Shown: positions 50,211 to 57,993 of the stretch, piece after piece | Layout: each line of letters begins with the position of its first letter | Numbering within the stretch: position 1 is the stretch's first letter | DNA from: CAYMRL01 sp964473205 | Lineage (GTDB): Bacteria; Deinococcota; Deinococci; Deinococcales; Trueperaceae | NCBI GenBank assembly: GCA_964473205.1 | Contig: CAYYOK010000005.1 | Span: forward strand, 10,991-74,990 | Direction: 5' to 3' | DNA: 64,000 nt | Translations under genes and position numbers: made by a program | The notes under the pieces: generated by a model | Databases searched by the model: none | Seen by the model: only the letters and a program-made list of their open reading frames with translations | What the model was told of the DNA's origin: nothing

Positions 50211-51020
50211 TCAGCGGCTCAGGACCAGGCGGGAGTCGTCGACGGCCACCTCGGCCTCGCGGCCGCGCCACACCTGCCAGGGTGCTGACCCGCGCGCGAG
50301 CTCGGTCGACAGGCGCATGTGATCCTTGAAGGTGTCGATGGTCGACCAGAAGCCGTCGTAGACGTGGCCGTGCAGCAGTCTGGCGGCGATGAGACGTTCG
50401 AAGGGCTGCTCGACCAGCTCGTCGCCCGGCTCGATGTAGTCGAAGACCCGCTGGTCGAGGATGAAGAAGCCTCCGTTGATCCGGAGCGCGTCGCGGATGC
50501 TGCGGATCGAGCTGACCATGCCGGTCTCCTCGTCGACTTCGACGTGGTGCAGGCTCAGATGCGGCCTCACGCACATGAAGCTCGCCGCCACTCCCAGCGC
50601 CAGGTGCTCCCTGGTGAGCAGCGCGAGGTCGGCGTCGGAGAGCGAGTCGCAGTAGTTGGCGAAGAACACCTGGTCGCCTCCCAGGTAGGGCCGAACGGCG
50701 ACCAAGCGGTCGGCGATCTTCGCGTCGAGACCGGTATCGACGAAGCGCACCTTCCAGCGGCGCGTGTCCTGGGCGGAGGCGCTGGCACTCGCCGGCGGCC
50801 GTGCGGCCATGGCGTGCTCGAGCACCGAGCGGACGACATCCCCCTTGTAGCCGAGGCACAAGATGAACTCGTTGTGTCCGAAGTGCGCGTAGTAGCGCAT
50901 CACATGCAGCAGCAGGGGCTCGTTGCCGAGAGCCGCCACCGCCTTGGGGAGGAGCGGCTCGTAGTCCCTGAGCCTGAGTCCGTAGCCTCCGCAGAACAAG
51001 ACGACCTTCAACTCTCTCAC
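50211..51020 (-). CDS. glucose-1-phosphate cytidylyltransferase-like nucleotidyltransferase
   Basis: A 269-residue sugar nucleotidyltransferase resembling RfbF, which makes CDP-glucose from CTP and glucose-1-phosphate. KVVLFCGGYGLRLRDYEPLL is the nucleotide-binding GG-x-G-x-R loop with downstream PKAVAALGNEPLLLHVMRYY. HFGHNEFILCLGYKGDVVR and DGFWSTIDTFKDHMRL match the RfbF-specific motifs. No CDP-glucose 4,6-dehydratase is encoded nearby. It is divergent from the methyltransferase-hydrolase-aminotransferase operon and probably feeds the same glycan. Confidence 0.85.
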   Translation of the reverse strand: MRELKVVLFCGGYGLRLRDYEPLLPKAVAALGNEPLLLHVMRYYAHFGHNEFILCLGYKGDVVRSVLEHAMAARPPASASASAQDTRRWKVRFVDTGLDAKIADRLVAVRPYLGGDQVFFANYCDSLSDADLALLTREHLALGVAASFMCVRPHLSLHHVEVDEETGMVSSIRSIRDALRINGGFFILDQRVFDYIEPGDELVEQPFERLIAARLLHGHVYDGFWSTIDTFKDHMRLSTELARGSAPWQVWRGREAEVAVDDSRLVLSR

Positions 51021-51121
51021 TGCCCTTCGTGCAACCTTCAGGATACGCGAGCCCCGGCCTGCACGGCGGTGACGTTTAGGGGTCTCGGAGAGGCGGCTCT
51101 CTCATAGAGTCTTCATCAGGT

Positions 51122-52390
51122 ATGAGCGTGGAACTGGGGCCATCCGTGGTCGGCGGATTCGCGACGTCACGTCACGCGTGCCGCGCGTGTGGCGAGCCGT
51201 TGCGCGATGTCTTCGTGGACCTGCGCGCTCAGCCGCTGTGCGAGAGCTTCCTGACCGAGGCGGCTCTCCACCTCCCCGAGGTGACGTACCCGCTGCGGAC
51301 GTACGTCTGCGCGAGCTGCCTGCTGGTGCAGGCGGAGGATTTCGCCACTCCAGACGAGATCTTCCGGGAGTACGCCTACTTCTCCTCGTACTCGACCTCT
51401 TGGCTCGAGCACGCGGCGCGCTACTGCCGCGGTGCCATCGACCGCGAACGCCTGGGTCCGGATAGCTTCGTGGTCGAGCTGGCGTCGAACGACGGCTACC
51501 TGCTCAAGAACTTCGTCGTGTCGGGCATCCGCGTCCTGGGGATCGACCCGGCGATGAACATCGGCGAGGTGGCGAGGGGCAGCGGCGTGCCCACCCTCTC
51601 GGAGTTCTTCGGGTCGAAGCTGGCCGCGCAGGTGGTGGTCGAGCACGGAAGAGCCGACCTGATCGTCGCCAACAACGTGCTGGCGCACGTCCCCGACATC
51701 AACGACTTCGTCGCCGGCGTCGAGGTGCTGCTGGCCCGGTCGGGGGTGGTGAGCTTCGAGTTCCCGCACCTGCACGAGCTGATCAGGCAGCGTCAGTTCG
51801 ACACGATCTACCACGAGCACTTCTCGTACCTCAGCCTCGTAGCGCTGGACCGGCTGTTCGCCGTTCACGGCCTGGAAGCCGTCGACGTCGAGCAGCTCCC
51901 CACCCACGGCGGCTCACTGCGCCTGTGGGTGGCTCATGCCGGTGAACGCCCGGTGGCCGCGTCGGTCGCCAGGCTGCGAGAGGTCGAGCGGCAGGCAGGG
52001 CTGCACGACATGACGCGCTACCGCGGGTTCCAGGCTGAGGTCGAGGCGGTCAAGCGCGAGCTGCTGACGCTGCTGCTCGACCTGCACGCCCAGGGCCTGC
52101 GCGTGGCTGGCTACGGCGCGCCCGGCAAGGGCAACACGCTGCTCAACTACTGCGGCATCGGCACCGAGCTGCTGCCCTACACCGTCGACCGCAACCCCTA
52201 CAAGCACGGCCGTTACCTGCCCGGCAGCCGCATCCCGATCTACGCGCCCGAGCGGATCTTCGAGGACCGTCCCGACGTGATCCTGATCCTGCCGTGGAAC
52301 TTGAAGGACGAGATCAGGGCTCAGCTGGCGGGTGCCCAAGAGTGGGGTGCGCGCTTCGCCGTGCCCATCCCGACGCCCACGCTGCTGTGA
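51122..52390 (+). CDS. sugar C-methyltransferase-like SAM enzyme with N-terminal zinc domain
   Basis: A 422-residue protein of the NovU/TylC3 C-methyltransferase type. The N-terminal zinc-binding domain has four cysteines (HACRACGEP and YVCASCLLVQ). The SAM domain shows FVVELASNDGYLLKNF near residue 118 and IVANNVLAHVPDINDFV. The C-terminal Methyltransf_14 domain has GLRVAGYGAPGKGNTLLNYC and DRNPYKHGRYLPG. The family methylates carbon atoms of nucleotide-linked keto-deoxysugars. Its stop overlaps the next start (TGATG). Confidence 0.9.
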   Translation: MSVELGPSVVGGFATSRHACRACGEPLRDVFVDLRAQPLCESFLTEAALHLPEVTYPLRTYVCASCLLVQAEDFATPDEIFREYAYFSSYSTSWLEHAARYCRGAIDRERLGPDSFVVELASNDGYLLKNFVVSGIRVLGIDPAMNIGEVARGSGVPTLSEFFGSKLAAQVVVEHGRADLIVANNVLAHVPDINDFVAGVEVLLARSGVVSFEFPHLHELIRQRQFDTIYHEHFSYLSLVALDRLFAVHGLEAVDVEQLPTHGGSLRLWVAHAGERPVAASVARLREVERQAGLHDMTRYRGFQAEVEAVKRELLTLLLDLHAQGLRVAGYGAPGKGNTLLNYCGIGTELLPYTVDRNPYKHGRYLPGSRIPIYAPERIFEDRPDVILILPWNLKDEIRAQLAGAQEWGARFAVPIPTPTLL

Positions 52391-53700
52391 TGGCTACGCC
52401 GGCGGCCGGGGCGGATGCACCAGGTGCGGAGCGGCCGGCGGCCGAGTGCATATCGCAGCGGATTGCCGACCTGTACCCGCTGCTGCGCAGCATCACGGGA
52501 GCCGGGCTGCGGACCACCTTGGAACGGCTCCGCGAGGAGCTCCCCGGCATGCTGATCCACGAGGTGCCCAGCGGCACGCCAGTCCTCGACTGGACCGTTC
52601 CACCGGAGTGGTCGGTCCGCGAGGCCTACGTGATCGGGCCGGACGGGCGCCGCGTGGCCGACGTGGCGAGGCACAACCTCATGCTGGTCAACTACAGCGC
52701 GCCGTTCAGGGGCGAGCTCAGCCTGGCCGAGCTCCGCGCGCACCTGCACAGCCTGCCCGAGATGCCCGACGCGATCCCGTACGTGACCAGCTACTACACG
52801 CCCACCTGGGGCTTCTGCCTGCCGCACCGTGAGCTCGAGTCGCTGCCCGACGGCGTCTATCAGGTGGTGGTCGACACCGACCTGCAGCCGGGCTCGCTCA
52901 GCTACGGCGAGCTGGTCCTGCCCGGACAGAGCGAGGCGGAGGTCTTGCTCAGCGCCCACGTGTGCCACCCGTCGCTGGCCAACGACAACCTCAGCGCCGT
53001 CTCGGTGCTGACCGAGCTGGCGACGCGCCTCGCGGCGCGGCCGCTGCGCCACACCTACCGCGTGCTGTTCGCGCCGGGGACCATCGGAGCGCTGACTTTC
53101 CTGGCGAGGACGCCGGAAGCTCGCCGGCGCACCGGTCACGGTCTGGTCCTGGCGGGGATGGGCGACGGCGGGCGGCTGCACTACAAGCGCAGCCGCGACG
53201 GCGCGAGCATCGACCGCATCGTCGAGCACGTGCTGGCAGGCTACGAGGGCAGCGTGATCCTCGACTTCGACCCCTCCGGCTACGACGAGCGGCAGTACGG
53301 CAGCCCCGGCGTGCGGATGCCCGTCGGGCGGCTCGGCCGCACGCCGCACGGGCAGTACCCGGAGTACCACACCTCGGCAGACGACCTCGACTTCGTGTCG
53401 GAAGCGGCACTGGCCGAGGCGCTGGCTGCGCTGGAGGACATCGTCTTCGTGATCGAGAACGACCTGCGCTACCTCAACCTCTTTCCCGACGGCGAGCCGC
53501 AGCTGGGGCGCCGCGGGCTCTACCAGCCGACGGACACCAAGCAGGAGCGAGCCGCCGTGCTCTGGCTGCTCAACCTCTCCGACGGCGATCACTCGCTCCT
53601 GGACGTGGCCGAGCGCTCCGGCCTGCCGTTCCGAGCCATCGCCGCCGCCCGCGAAAGGTTGAGCGAGGCCGGACTGCTGAAGCCAGCGGAGGAAGCATGA
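52390..53700 (+). CDS. DUF4910-type aminopeptidase-like hydrolase with winged-helix tail
   Basis: A 436-residue protein matching the DUF4910 group, related to zinc M28/M20 peptidases. Likely metal ligands are in SAHVCHPSLANDNLSAVSV and in PEYHTSADDLDFV. An inserted domain lies at about residues 60-150 (VREAYVIGPDGRRVADVARH). The last 60 residues look like a winged helix (LLDVAERSGLPFRAIAAARE). Such genes are common in surface polysaccharide clusters, where their substrate is unknown. It is translationally coupled to both neighbours. Confidence 0.8.
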   Translation: MATPAAGADAPGAERPAAECISQRIADLYPLLRSITGAGLRTTLERLREELPGMLIHEVPSGTPVLDWTVPPEWSVREAYVIGPDGRRVADVARHNLMLVNYSAPFRGELSLAELRAHLHSLPEMPDAIPYVTSYYTPTWGFCLPHRELESLPDGVYQVVVDTDLQPGSLSYGELVLPGQSEAEVLLSAHVCHPSLANDNLSAVSVLTELATRLAARPLRHTYRVLFAPGTIGALTFLARTPEARRRTGHGLVLAGMGDGGRLHYKRSRDGASIDRIVEHVLAGYEGSVILDFDPSGYDERQYGSPGVRMPVGRLGRTPHGQYPEYHTSADDLDFVSEAALAEALAALEDIVFVIENDLRYLNLFPDGEPQLGRRGLYQPTDTKQERAAVLWLLNLSDGDHSLLDVAERSGLPFRAIAAARERLSEAGLLKPAEEA

Positions 53701-55043
53701 GCTCTCGGGACTACACCAGGTCGAGACAGCTGCGGGGACGCGCTCATGCGGTGATCCCCGGGGGTTGCCACACCTACGCCAAGGGCGACGACCAGTTCCC
53801 CGAGGACGCCCCTGGCTTCATCGCGCGCGGCGCAGGCTGCCACGTCTGGGACGTGGACGGCAACAGGTTCATCGAGTACGGCATGGGCCTGAGGGCGGTG
53901 ACCCTCGGGCACGCCCATCCGCGTACCGTCGAGGCCGTCTACCAGCAGGCCAAGCTCGGCACCAACTTCACGCGCCCGACCGACCTCGAGGTGGAGGTGG
54001 CCGAGGAGCTGCGCGAACTCGTCTATCCGGGCGGCGTCTATCCGGGCGGCGAGGACGTGATGGTCAAGTTCGGCAAGAACGGCTCCGACGTGACCAGCGC
54101 CGCCGTCCGCCTGGCGCGCGCCGTGACCGGCCGCGACAAGGTCGTCATCGCCGACCAGCCGTTCTTCTCGGCCGACGACTGGTTCATGGGATCGACCCCG
54201 ATGGACGCCGGCGTACCGGAGGCCGTGCGGCGCCTGACGCTGAGGTTCGAGTACAACGACCTCGACTCCCTGGCGGCGGTGCTCGATGCGAACCGCGGCG
54301 AGGTCGCCTGCGTGATCATGGAGGCGGCCCGCAACGACGCTCCCGCTCCGGGGTTCCTAGAGGGCGTCCAGCGCCTGTGCCGCGAGCACGGCGCTCTCTT
54401 CGTCCTCGACGAGATGATCACCGGCTTCAGATGGCACAACGCCGGCGCCCGCGCCTACTACGGGCTCGAGCCCGACCTCTCCTGCTTCGGCAAGGGGCTC
54501 GGCAACGGCTTCTCGGTAGCCGCCCTCGTCGGCCGCCGCGACCACATGGAGCGCGGCGGGCTGAGGACCGAGGACCCGCGCGTGTTCCTCCTGTCGCTGA
54601 CGCACGGCGCCGAGTCGACCGGCCTGGCCGCGGCCAGGGCCGTCATCGCCACCTACCGCGAGGAGGACGTCATCGGTCACATGTGGCGGGTCGGTGAGCG
54701 GCTGGCTTCAGGGCTGTGCGAGATCGCGACCGCCAACGGCGTCCACGAGCAGGTCGAGGCGCTCGGCCTGCCCTGCAACCTCGTGTTCACCACCCGCGAC
54801 GCCGAGGGACGACCTTCGCAGCCGTTCCGCACCCTGCTGCTGCAGGAGCTGCTGAAGCGGGGCGTGCTGGCCCCGTCGCTGGTCGTCTCCTACTCTCACG
54901 ACGACGATGCGGTGGACGAGACGCTCGCTGCCTTCGCCGGCGCGCTGCCGGTGTACCGGCGGGCGTTGGAGGATGGCGTCGAGGGGTACCTGCGGGGGAG
55001 ACCGGTGCAGCCGGCGTTCCGCAGGTACGTGGGGACGGTCTGA
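53697..55043 (+). CDS. class III aminotransferase, glutamate-1-semialdehyde aminomutase-like
   Basis: A 448-residue PLP enzyme. The PLP lysine is Lys266 in CFGKGLGNGF; FVLDEMITGFRW contains the Asp that binds the pyridine nitrogen, and GKNGSDVTSAAVRLARAVTG the phosphate region. The fold is that of GSA aminomutase, but the setting in a sugar cluster suggests transamination of a keto-sugar or amino-group transfer to a glycan precursor. An exact 15-bp tandem duplication (54021-54050) gives VYPGGVYPGG near residue 110. GGAGGAAG precedes an ATG overlapping the upstream stop (ATGA). Confidence 0.88.
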   Translation: MSSRDYTRSRQLRGRAHAVIPGGCHTYAKGDDQFPEDAPGFIARGAGCHVWDVDGNRFIEYGMGLRAVTLGHAHPRTVEAVYQQAKLGTNFTRPTDLEVEVAEELRELVYPGGVYPGGEDVMVKFGKNGSDVTSAAVRLARAVTGRDKVVIADQPFFSADDWFMGSTPMDAGVPEAVRRLTLRFEYNDLDSLAAVLDANRGEVACVIMEAARNDAPAPGFLEGVQRLCREHGALFVLDEMITGFRWHNAGARAYYGLEPDLSCFGKGLGNGFSVAALVGRRDHMERGGLRTEDPRVFLLSLTHGAESTGLAAARAVIATYREEDVIGHMWRVGERLASGLCEIATANGVHEQVEALGLPCNLVFTTRDAEGRPSQPFRTLLLQELLKRGVLAPSLVVSYSHDDDAVDETLAAFAGALPVYRRALEDGVEGYLRGRPVQPAFRRYVGTV

Positions 55044-55054
55044 GGGCCGCCGCC

Positions 55055-55118
55055 ACGGCACCACAGCGCTACAGCGCCACTGCACCACGGCACCACAGTG
55101 CCACAGCGCCACAGCGCC
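55055..55118. repeat. two imperfect 32-bp tandem repeats
   Basis: Units 55055-55086 and 55087-55118 share 28 of 32 bases (both begin ACGGCACCACAG) and are built from smaller CCACAGCG words. They fill the gap between two convergent genes. Confidence 0.75.
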
Positions 55119-56207
55119 TCAACGGCGCAGCACCAGCAGCGCGTCGCCGAACTCGTGCCAGCGGTAACCCTCCGCCTTCGCCTCGCGGTAGGCGTGTGAG
55201 GTCAGCTCTCGCCCCGCCACCGCCTCGACCAGATCCAGATGAGAAGCGCCGGCGTCGTGCCAGCCGCTGATCAGGCCGTCGATGGCGCGCACCCCCCGCT
55301 GCGGCGTGATCAGCAGGTCGGTGACGCCGCTGCCCGGATGCACCTGGCCGCTGCCGTCGGCGCAGGTCTCCAGCGCCCGCGCCGCGGTGGTGCCCACCGC
55401 CACGACCCTGCCGCCCGCCGCCCGCGCCTGGTTGACCAGCCTGGCGGTCGTCTCGCCGACCTGGTAGCGCTCGCTGTCGGGGCGCTCGCCGGCTCCGAAT
55501 GAGGCCACACCGCAGTGCAGCAGCAACGGCGCCAGCAGGACACCGGAGGCGACCAGCCGGGTGATCAGCTCGGGGCTGAACGGCCGGCCGGCGCTGGGCA
55601 TCTCGGCCGAGCCGGGAACCAGCGCGTAGGCGGTCTGGTACTCGGCCAGCGGCCTGGCGCGGTCGGCGTGGGCGTAGCGGATGGGCTGACCGTGCGCCTC
55701 GAGGTAGTCCTGCACCGGGCCGAGGCCGCGCAGCTCGGTCAGCCACAGGCGCGGCGAGCGGCCGTCGCGCGCCAGGAAGCGCGCCTCCGCCCCGCACGGC
55801 AGGCCGACCGCGCCTCCGCCGAAGTCGAGCCAGGGCTCCGAGCCGAAACCGGCTGGCCGGCGCGGCTCGACCGTCCACACCTCGCCCGCCACCGGCGAGG
55901 AGAGGTGCAGGCGCACCGGCCCTTCGGCGCTCTCGCCCTCCAAGGCGGCTGGCACGGTGGCCGAGACGTTGATCACCAGCAGATCGCCCGGGCGCAGCCA
56001 GTGGTGGACGTCGTGGAAGCGCTGGTGGCTCAGGCGGCCGGTCGCTGCCTCGGCCACCAGCAGTCGCACCTCGTCGCGCTCCCGTGGCCGGGCGTCGAAG
56101 GCCGTGGCCTCGACGTCCTCCACCGCCGTGGCGTGCTCCACCGCCGCGACGGCAGCGGCTACCGCTTCGGGGCCGGTTGCAGCGCCGATGCCGGCGGACG
56201 CGCTCAC
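55119..56207 (-). CDS. QueA-like SAM:tRNA ribosyltransferase-isomerase homologue (divergent clade)
   Basis: A 362-residue protein with QueA domain order. DVEATAFDARPRERDEVRLL and FHDVHHWLRPGDLLVINVSA at the N-terminus and GLISGWHDAGASHLDLVEAV near the end are QueA-like. Canonical QueA has AAPTAGLHFT and THVGxGTF; here the sequences are GSAEMPSAGRPFS and LHCGVASFGAGERP, so the conserved His of the first and part of the second are lost. Queuosine synthesis is therefore doubtful. Its GTG overlaps the SDR stop, and it is the last gene of the SoxR-controlled operon. Confidence 0.8.
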   Translation of the reverse strand: MSASAGIGAATGPEAVAAAVAAVEHATAVEDVEATAFDARPRERDEVRLLVAEAATGRLSHQRFHDVHHWLRPGDLLVINVSATVPAALEGESAEGPVRLHLSSPVAGEVWTVEPRRPAGFGSEPWLDFGGGAVGLPCGAEARFLARDGRSPRLWLTELRGLGPVQDYLEAHGQPIRYAHADRARPLAEYQTAYALVPGSAEMPSAGRPFSPELITRLVASGVLLAPLLLHCGVASFGAGERPDSERYQVGETTARLVNQARAAGGRVVAVGTTAARALETCADGSGQVHPGSGVTDLLITPQRGVRAIDGLISGWHDAGASHLDLVEAVAGRELTSHAYREAKAEGYRWHEFGDALLVLRR

Positions 56208-56953
56208 GGCGTGCCCATCGGCGTGCCCACCGGCGCCCGCGCCTGGTAGCGCCCCGAGGGCGGCCGCTCCTGGATCAGTCGCATGAAGCCGGGCACGCTG
56301 GCGCTGGGCGGCGGCCGGTCGGAGATGTCCTCGCCGGGGAAGGCCTGCTGATGCATCACGGTGTTCATGTCGCCCGGGTCCACCCAGAAGACGCGCAGCT
56401 CGGCGTGCTCGGCGGCCAGCACCCGACTCAGCTGGTCCAGCGCCGCCTTGGAGGCGCCGTAGCCGCCCCAGCCGGGGTAGCCCTCCACCGCGGCGTCGGA
56501 GCTGAGGTTGACGATGGCGCCGTCGCCCAGCAGGTACGGCAGGCAGAGCTGCGTGAGTGCGAGCGGCGCCAGGACGTTCACCTCGAACACCTGCCGCAGC
56601 ACCTCGAGCGGGTAGTCGTCCAGCAGCGGCTGCGGGCTGGGACCCAGCTCCGAGGCGTTGTTGACGAGCAGGGCCAACCGTCCGCGCAGGAGCGCCTCGT
56701 CGACCAAGCGCTGCCGGTGGGCGGCGTCGGTGACGTCACCGGGGACCGCCACCACCGCGCCGCCCAGGTCGTCGACGGCCTGCCTCAGCGCCTCGCCGTC
56801 GCGGGCGTTCACCACCACCGACCAGCCCTCGCGCGCCAGCTCCCGGGCGAGCTCCAGCCCGAGCCCGCGCGAGGCGCCGGTGACGATGGCCACTGGGCGA
56901 GCCCACGCGGCGGCGCCCTCACTGCTCATTGCTTCGTCGATGTGGTCGTTCAT
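56204..56953 (-). CDS. short-chain dehydrogenase/reductase
   Basis: A 249-residue classical SDR. The NAD(P)-binding IVTGASRGLGLELARELA is at about residues 23-40, ALLVNNASELG is the NNAG-type element, VNLSSDAA supplies the catalytic Ser, and YGASKAALDQL the Y-x-x-x-K pair. NARD after the second strand suggests NADP preference. The ATG at 56953 overlaps the NTF2-like gene stop (ATGA), and its stop overlaps the QueA-like start. It is probably induced with them by oxidants. Confidence 0.9.
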   Translation of the reverse strand: MNDHIDEAMSSEGAAAWARPVAIVTGASRGLGLELARELAREGWSVVVNARDGEALRQAVDDLGGAVVAVPGDVTDAAHRQRLVDEALLRGRLALLVNNASELGPSPQPLLDDYPLEVLRQVFEVNVLAPLALTQLCLPYLLGDGAIVNLSSDAAVEGYPGWGGYGASKAALDQLSRVLAAEHAELRVFWVDPGDMNTVMHQQAFPGEDISDRPPPSASVPGFMRLIQERPPSGRYQARAPVGTPMGTP

Positions 56954-57396
56954 CGGATCGTCTCCCATCGTCCCCATCCGGGGTAGGGCTCCATGCGCCC
57001 GGGCTCGCGGGTCCACACCTCGCGCAGCGCGCGGCAGAGCCCGTCCTCGCCGAAGGCGAGGAACAGCGTGCCGCTGTAGCTGACGGCCTCGCCGCCCTCG
57101 CCCAGCACCGCCCACCACTCGACCGCGGCCCGCCCGTCGCCGATGAGCGGCTCGCCGACGTGCACCTCGGTGTCCTCCTGCTGCTCCAGCGAGCGCCGCC
57201 AGTACTCGGCGATGGCCGGCCTGCCGACGTGAGCGGGCCGGAACGGATGGGAGCGGTACTCGGCCTGCGGGGCGAAGAGCGCCGCCACCTGCTCGGGCCG
57301 GTCGTCGCACCAGGCGCTGAACAGCGCCTGGATCCAGGCCTCGGTCTCCTGCCTGGCGGCTGTCGTCGGGTCGGGGAGTGCCGTTGCGCTGCCCAT
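56950..57396 (-). CDS. NTF2-like/SnoaL-type protein
   Basis: A 148-residue cone-shaped NTF2-fold protein. ARQETEAWIQALFSAWCDDR and EQVAALFAPQAEYRSHPFRP are the usual helix and strand elements, followed by VEWWAVLGEGGEAVSYSGTL. Such proteins bind or isomerise small hydrophobic molecules. It is the first gene of the operon downstream of the SoxR box, 14 bases from the box, and is coupled to the SDR gene. Confidence 0.82.
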   Translation of the reverse strand: MGSATALPDPTTAARQETEAWIQALFSAWCDDRPEQVAALFAPQAEYRSHPFRPAHVGRPAIAEYWRRSLEQQEDTEVHVGEPLIGDGRAAVEWWAVLGEGGEAVSYSGTLFLAFGEDGLCRALREVWTREPGRMEPYPGWGRWETIR

Positions 57397-57410
57397 GTGC
57401 CAAAGCTACA

Positions 57411-57430
57411 ACTTCAAGTAAACTTGAAGT
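57411..57430. promoter_or_regulatory. SoxR box
   Basis: ACTTCAAGT and ACTTGAAGT form a perfect 9-bp inverted repeat with an AA spacer, close to the E. coli SoxR site (CTCAAGT-TA-ACTTGAG). It lies exactly between soxR and the divergent NTF2-SDR-QueA-like operon. Confidence 0.9.
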
Positions 57431-57473
57431 CAAGCTCGGCGTCCTGGCGCGAGGGCGCGGAAGGAGGAGACCG

Positions 57474-57920
57474 ATGCTCCCCAACTGGATCACCATCGGC
57501 GAGCTGGCCGAGCGGACCGGCGTGGCCACCTCGGCGCTGCGCTTCTACGAGGAGCGCGGCCTCATCGCCTCGGAGCGCACCGCCGGCAACCAGCGGCGCT
57601 TCCCGCGAGCCGTGGTGCGGCGCGTCTCGGTCATCCGCGCGGCGCAGCGCTGCGGCATCTCGCTCGAGGAGATCGGCGCCGCCCTGGCGACCCTGCCGGA
57701 AGGGCGCGACGCCCGTCAGGCCGACTGGCGCCGCATGTCGGAGGCCTGGCGCGGCCAGCTCGACCGCCGCATAGAGTCCCTGCAGGCCCTGCGCGACGAG
57801 CTGACCGGCTGCATCGGCTGCGGCTGCCTCTCGCTGGAGCGCTGCAGCCTGCTCAACCCTGGCGACGAAGCGGGCCGGAAAGGGCCGGGGCCGCGGTACC
57901 TGCCGCAAGTCGGCGAGTGA
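57474..57920 (+). CDS. soxR: redox-sensitive transcriptional activator SoxR
   Basis: A 148-residue MerR-family activator. The MerR HTH is at residues 6-45 (ITIGELAERTGVATSALRFY). Cys113, 116, 118 and 124 (CIGCGCLSLERC) reproduce the [2Fe-2S] ligand spacing of E. coli SoxR exactly. Oxidation of the cluster by redox-cycling compounds activates transcription from the box at 57411-57430. AAGGAGGAGA precedes the ATG. The divergent operon contains a reductase, suggesting a self-contained response to redox-active metabolites. Confidence 0.96.
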   Translation: MLPNWITIGELAERTGVATSALRFYEERGLIASERTAGNQRRFPRAVVRRVSVIRAAQRCGISLEEIGAALATLPEGRDARQADWRRMSEAWRGQLDRRIESLQALRDELTGCIGCGCLSLERCSLLNPGDEAGRKGPGPRYLPQVGE

Positions 57921-57930
57921 CCTCGTTGGT

Positions 57931-57949
57931 GACCGCCCCTGCGGCGGTC
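57931..57949. terminator. hairpin between convergent soxR and murQ
   Basis: GACCGCC and GGCGGTC pair (7 bp, CCTGC loop) in the 73-base convergent gap. No T-run is present, so its role as terminator is tentative. Confidence 0.35.
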
Positions 57950-57993
57950 GGCGCAGACGGTAGCTGGAACACCGGTCCTGCGGGAAGGATTGG

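Noticed and set aside
55055..55118. CRISPR array
   Set aside because: Only two contiguous imperfect 32-bp units with no spacers and no cas genes.
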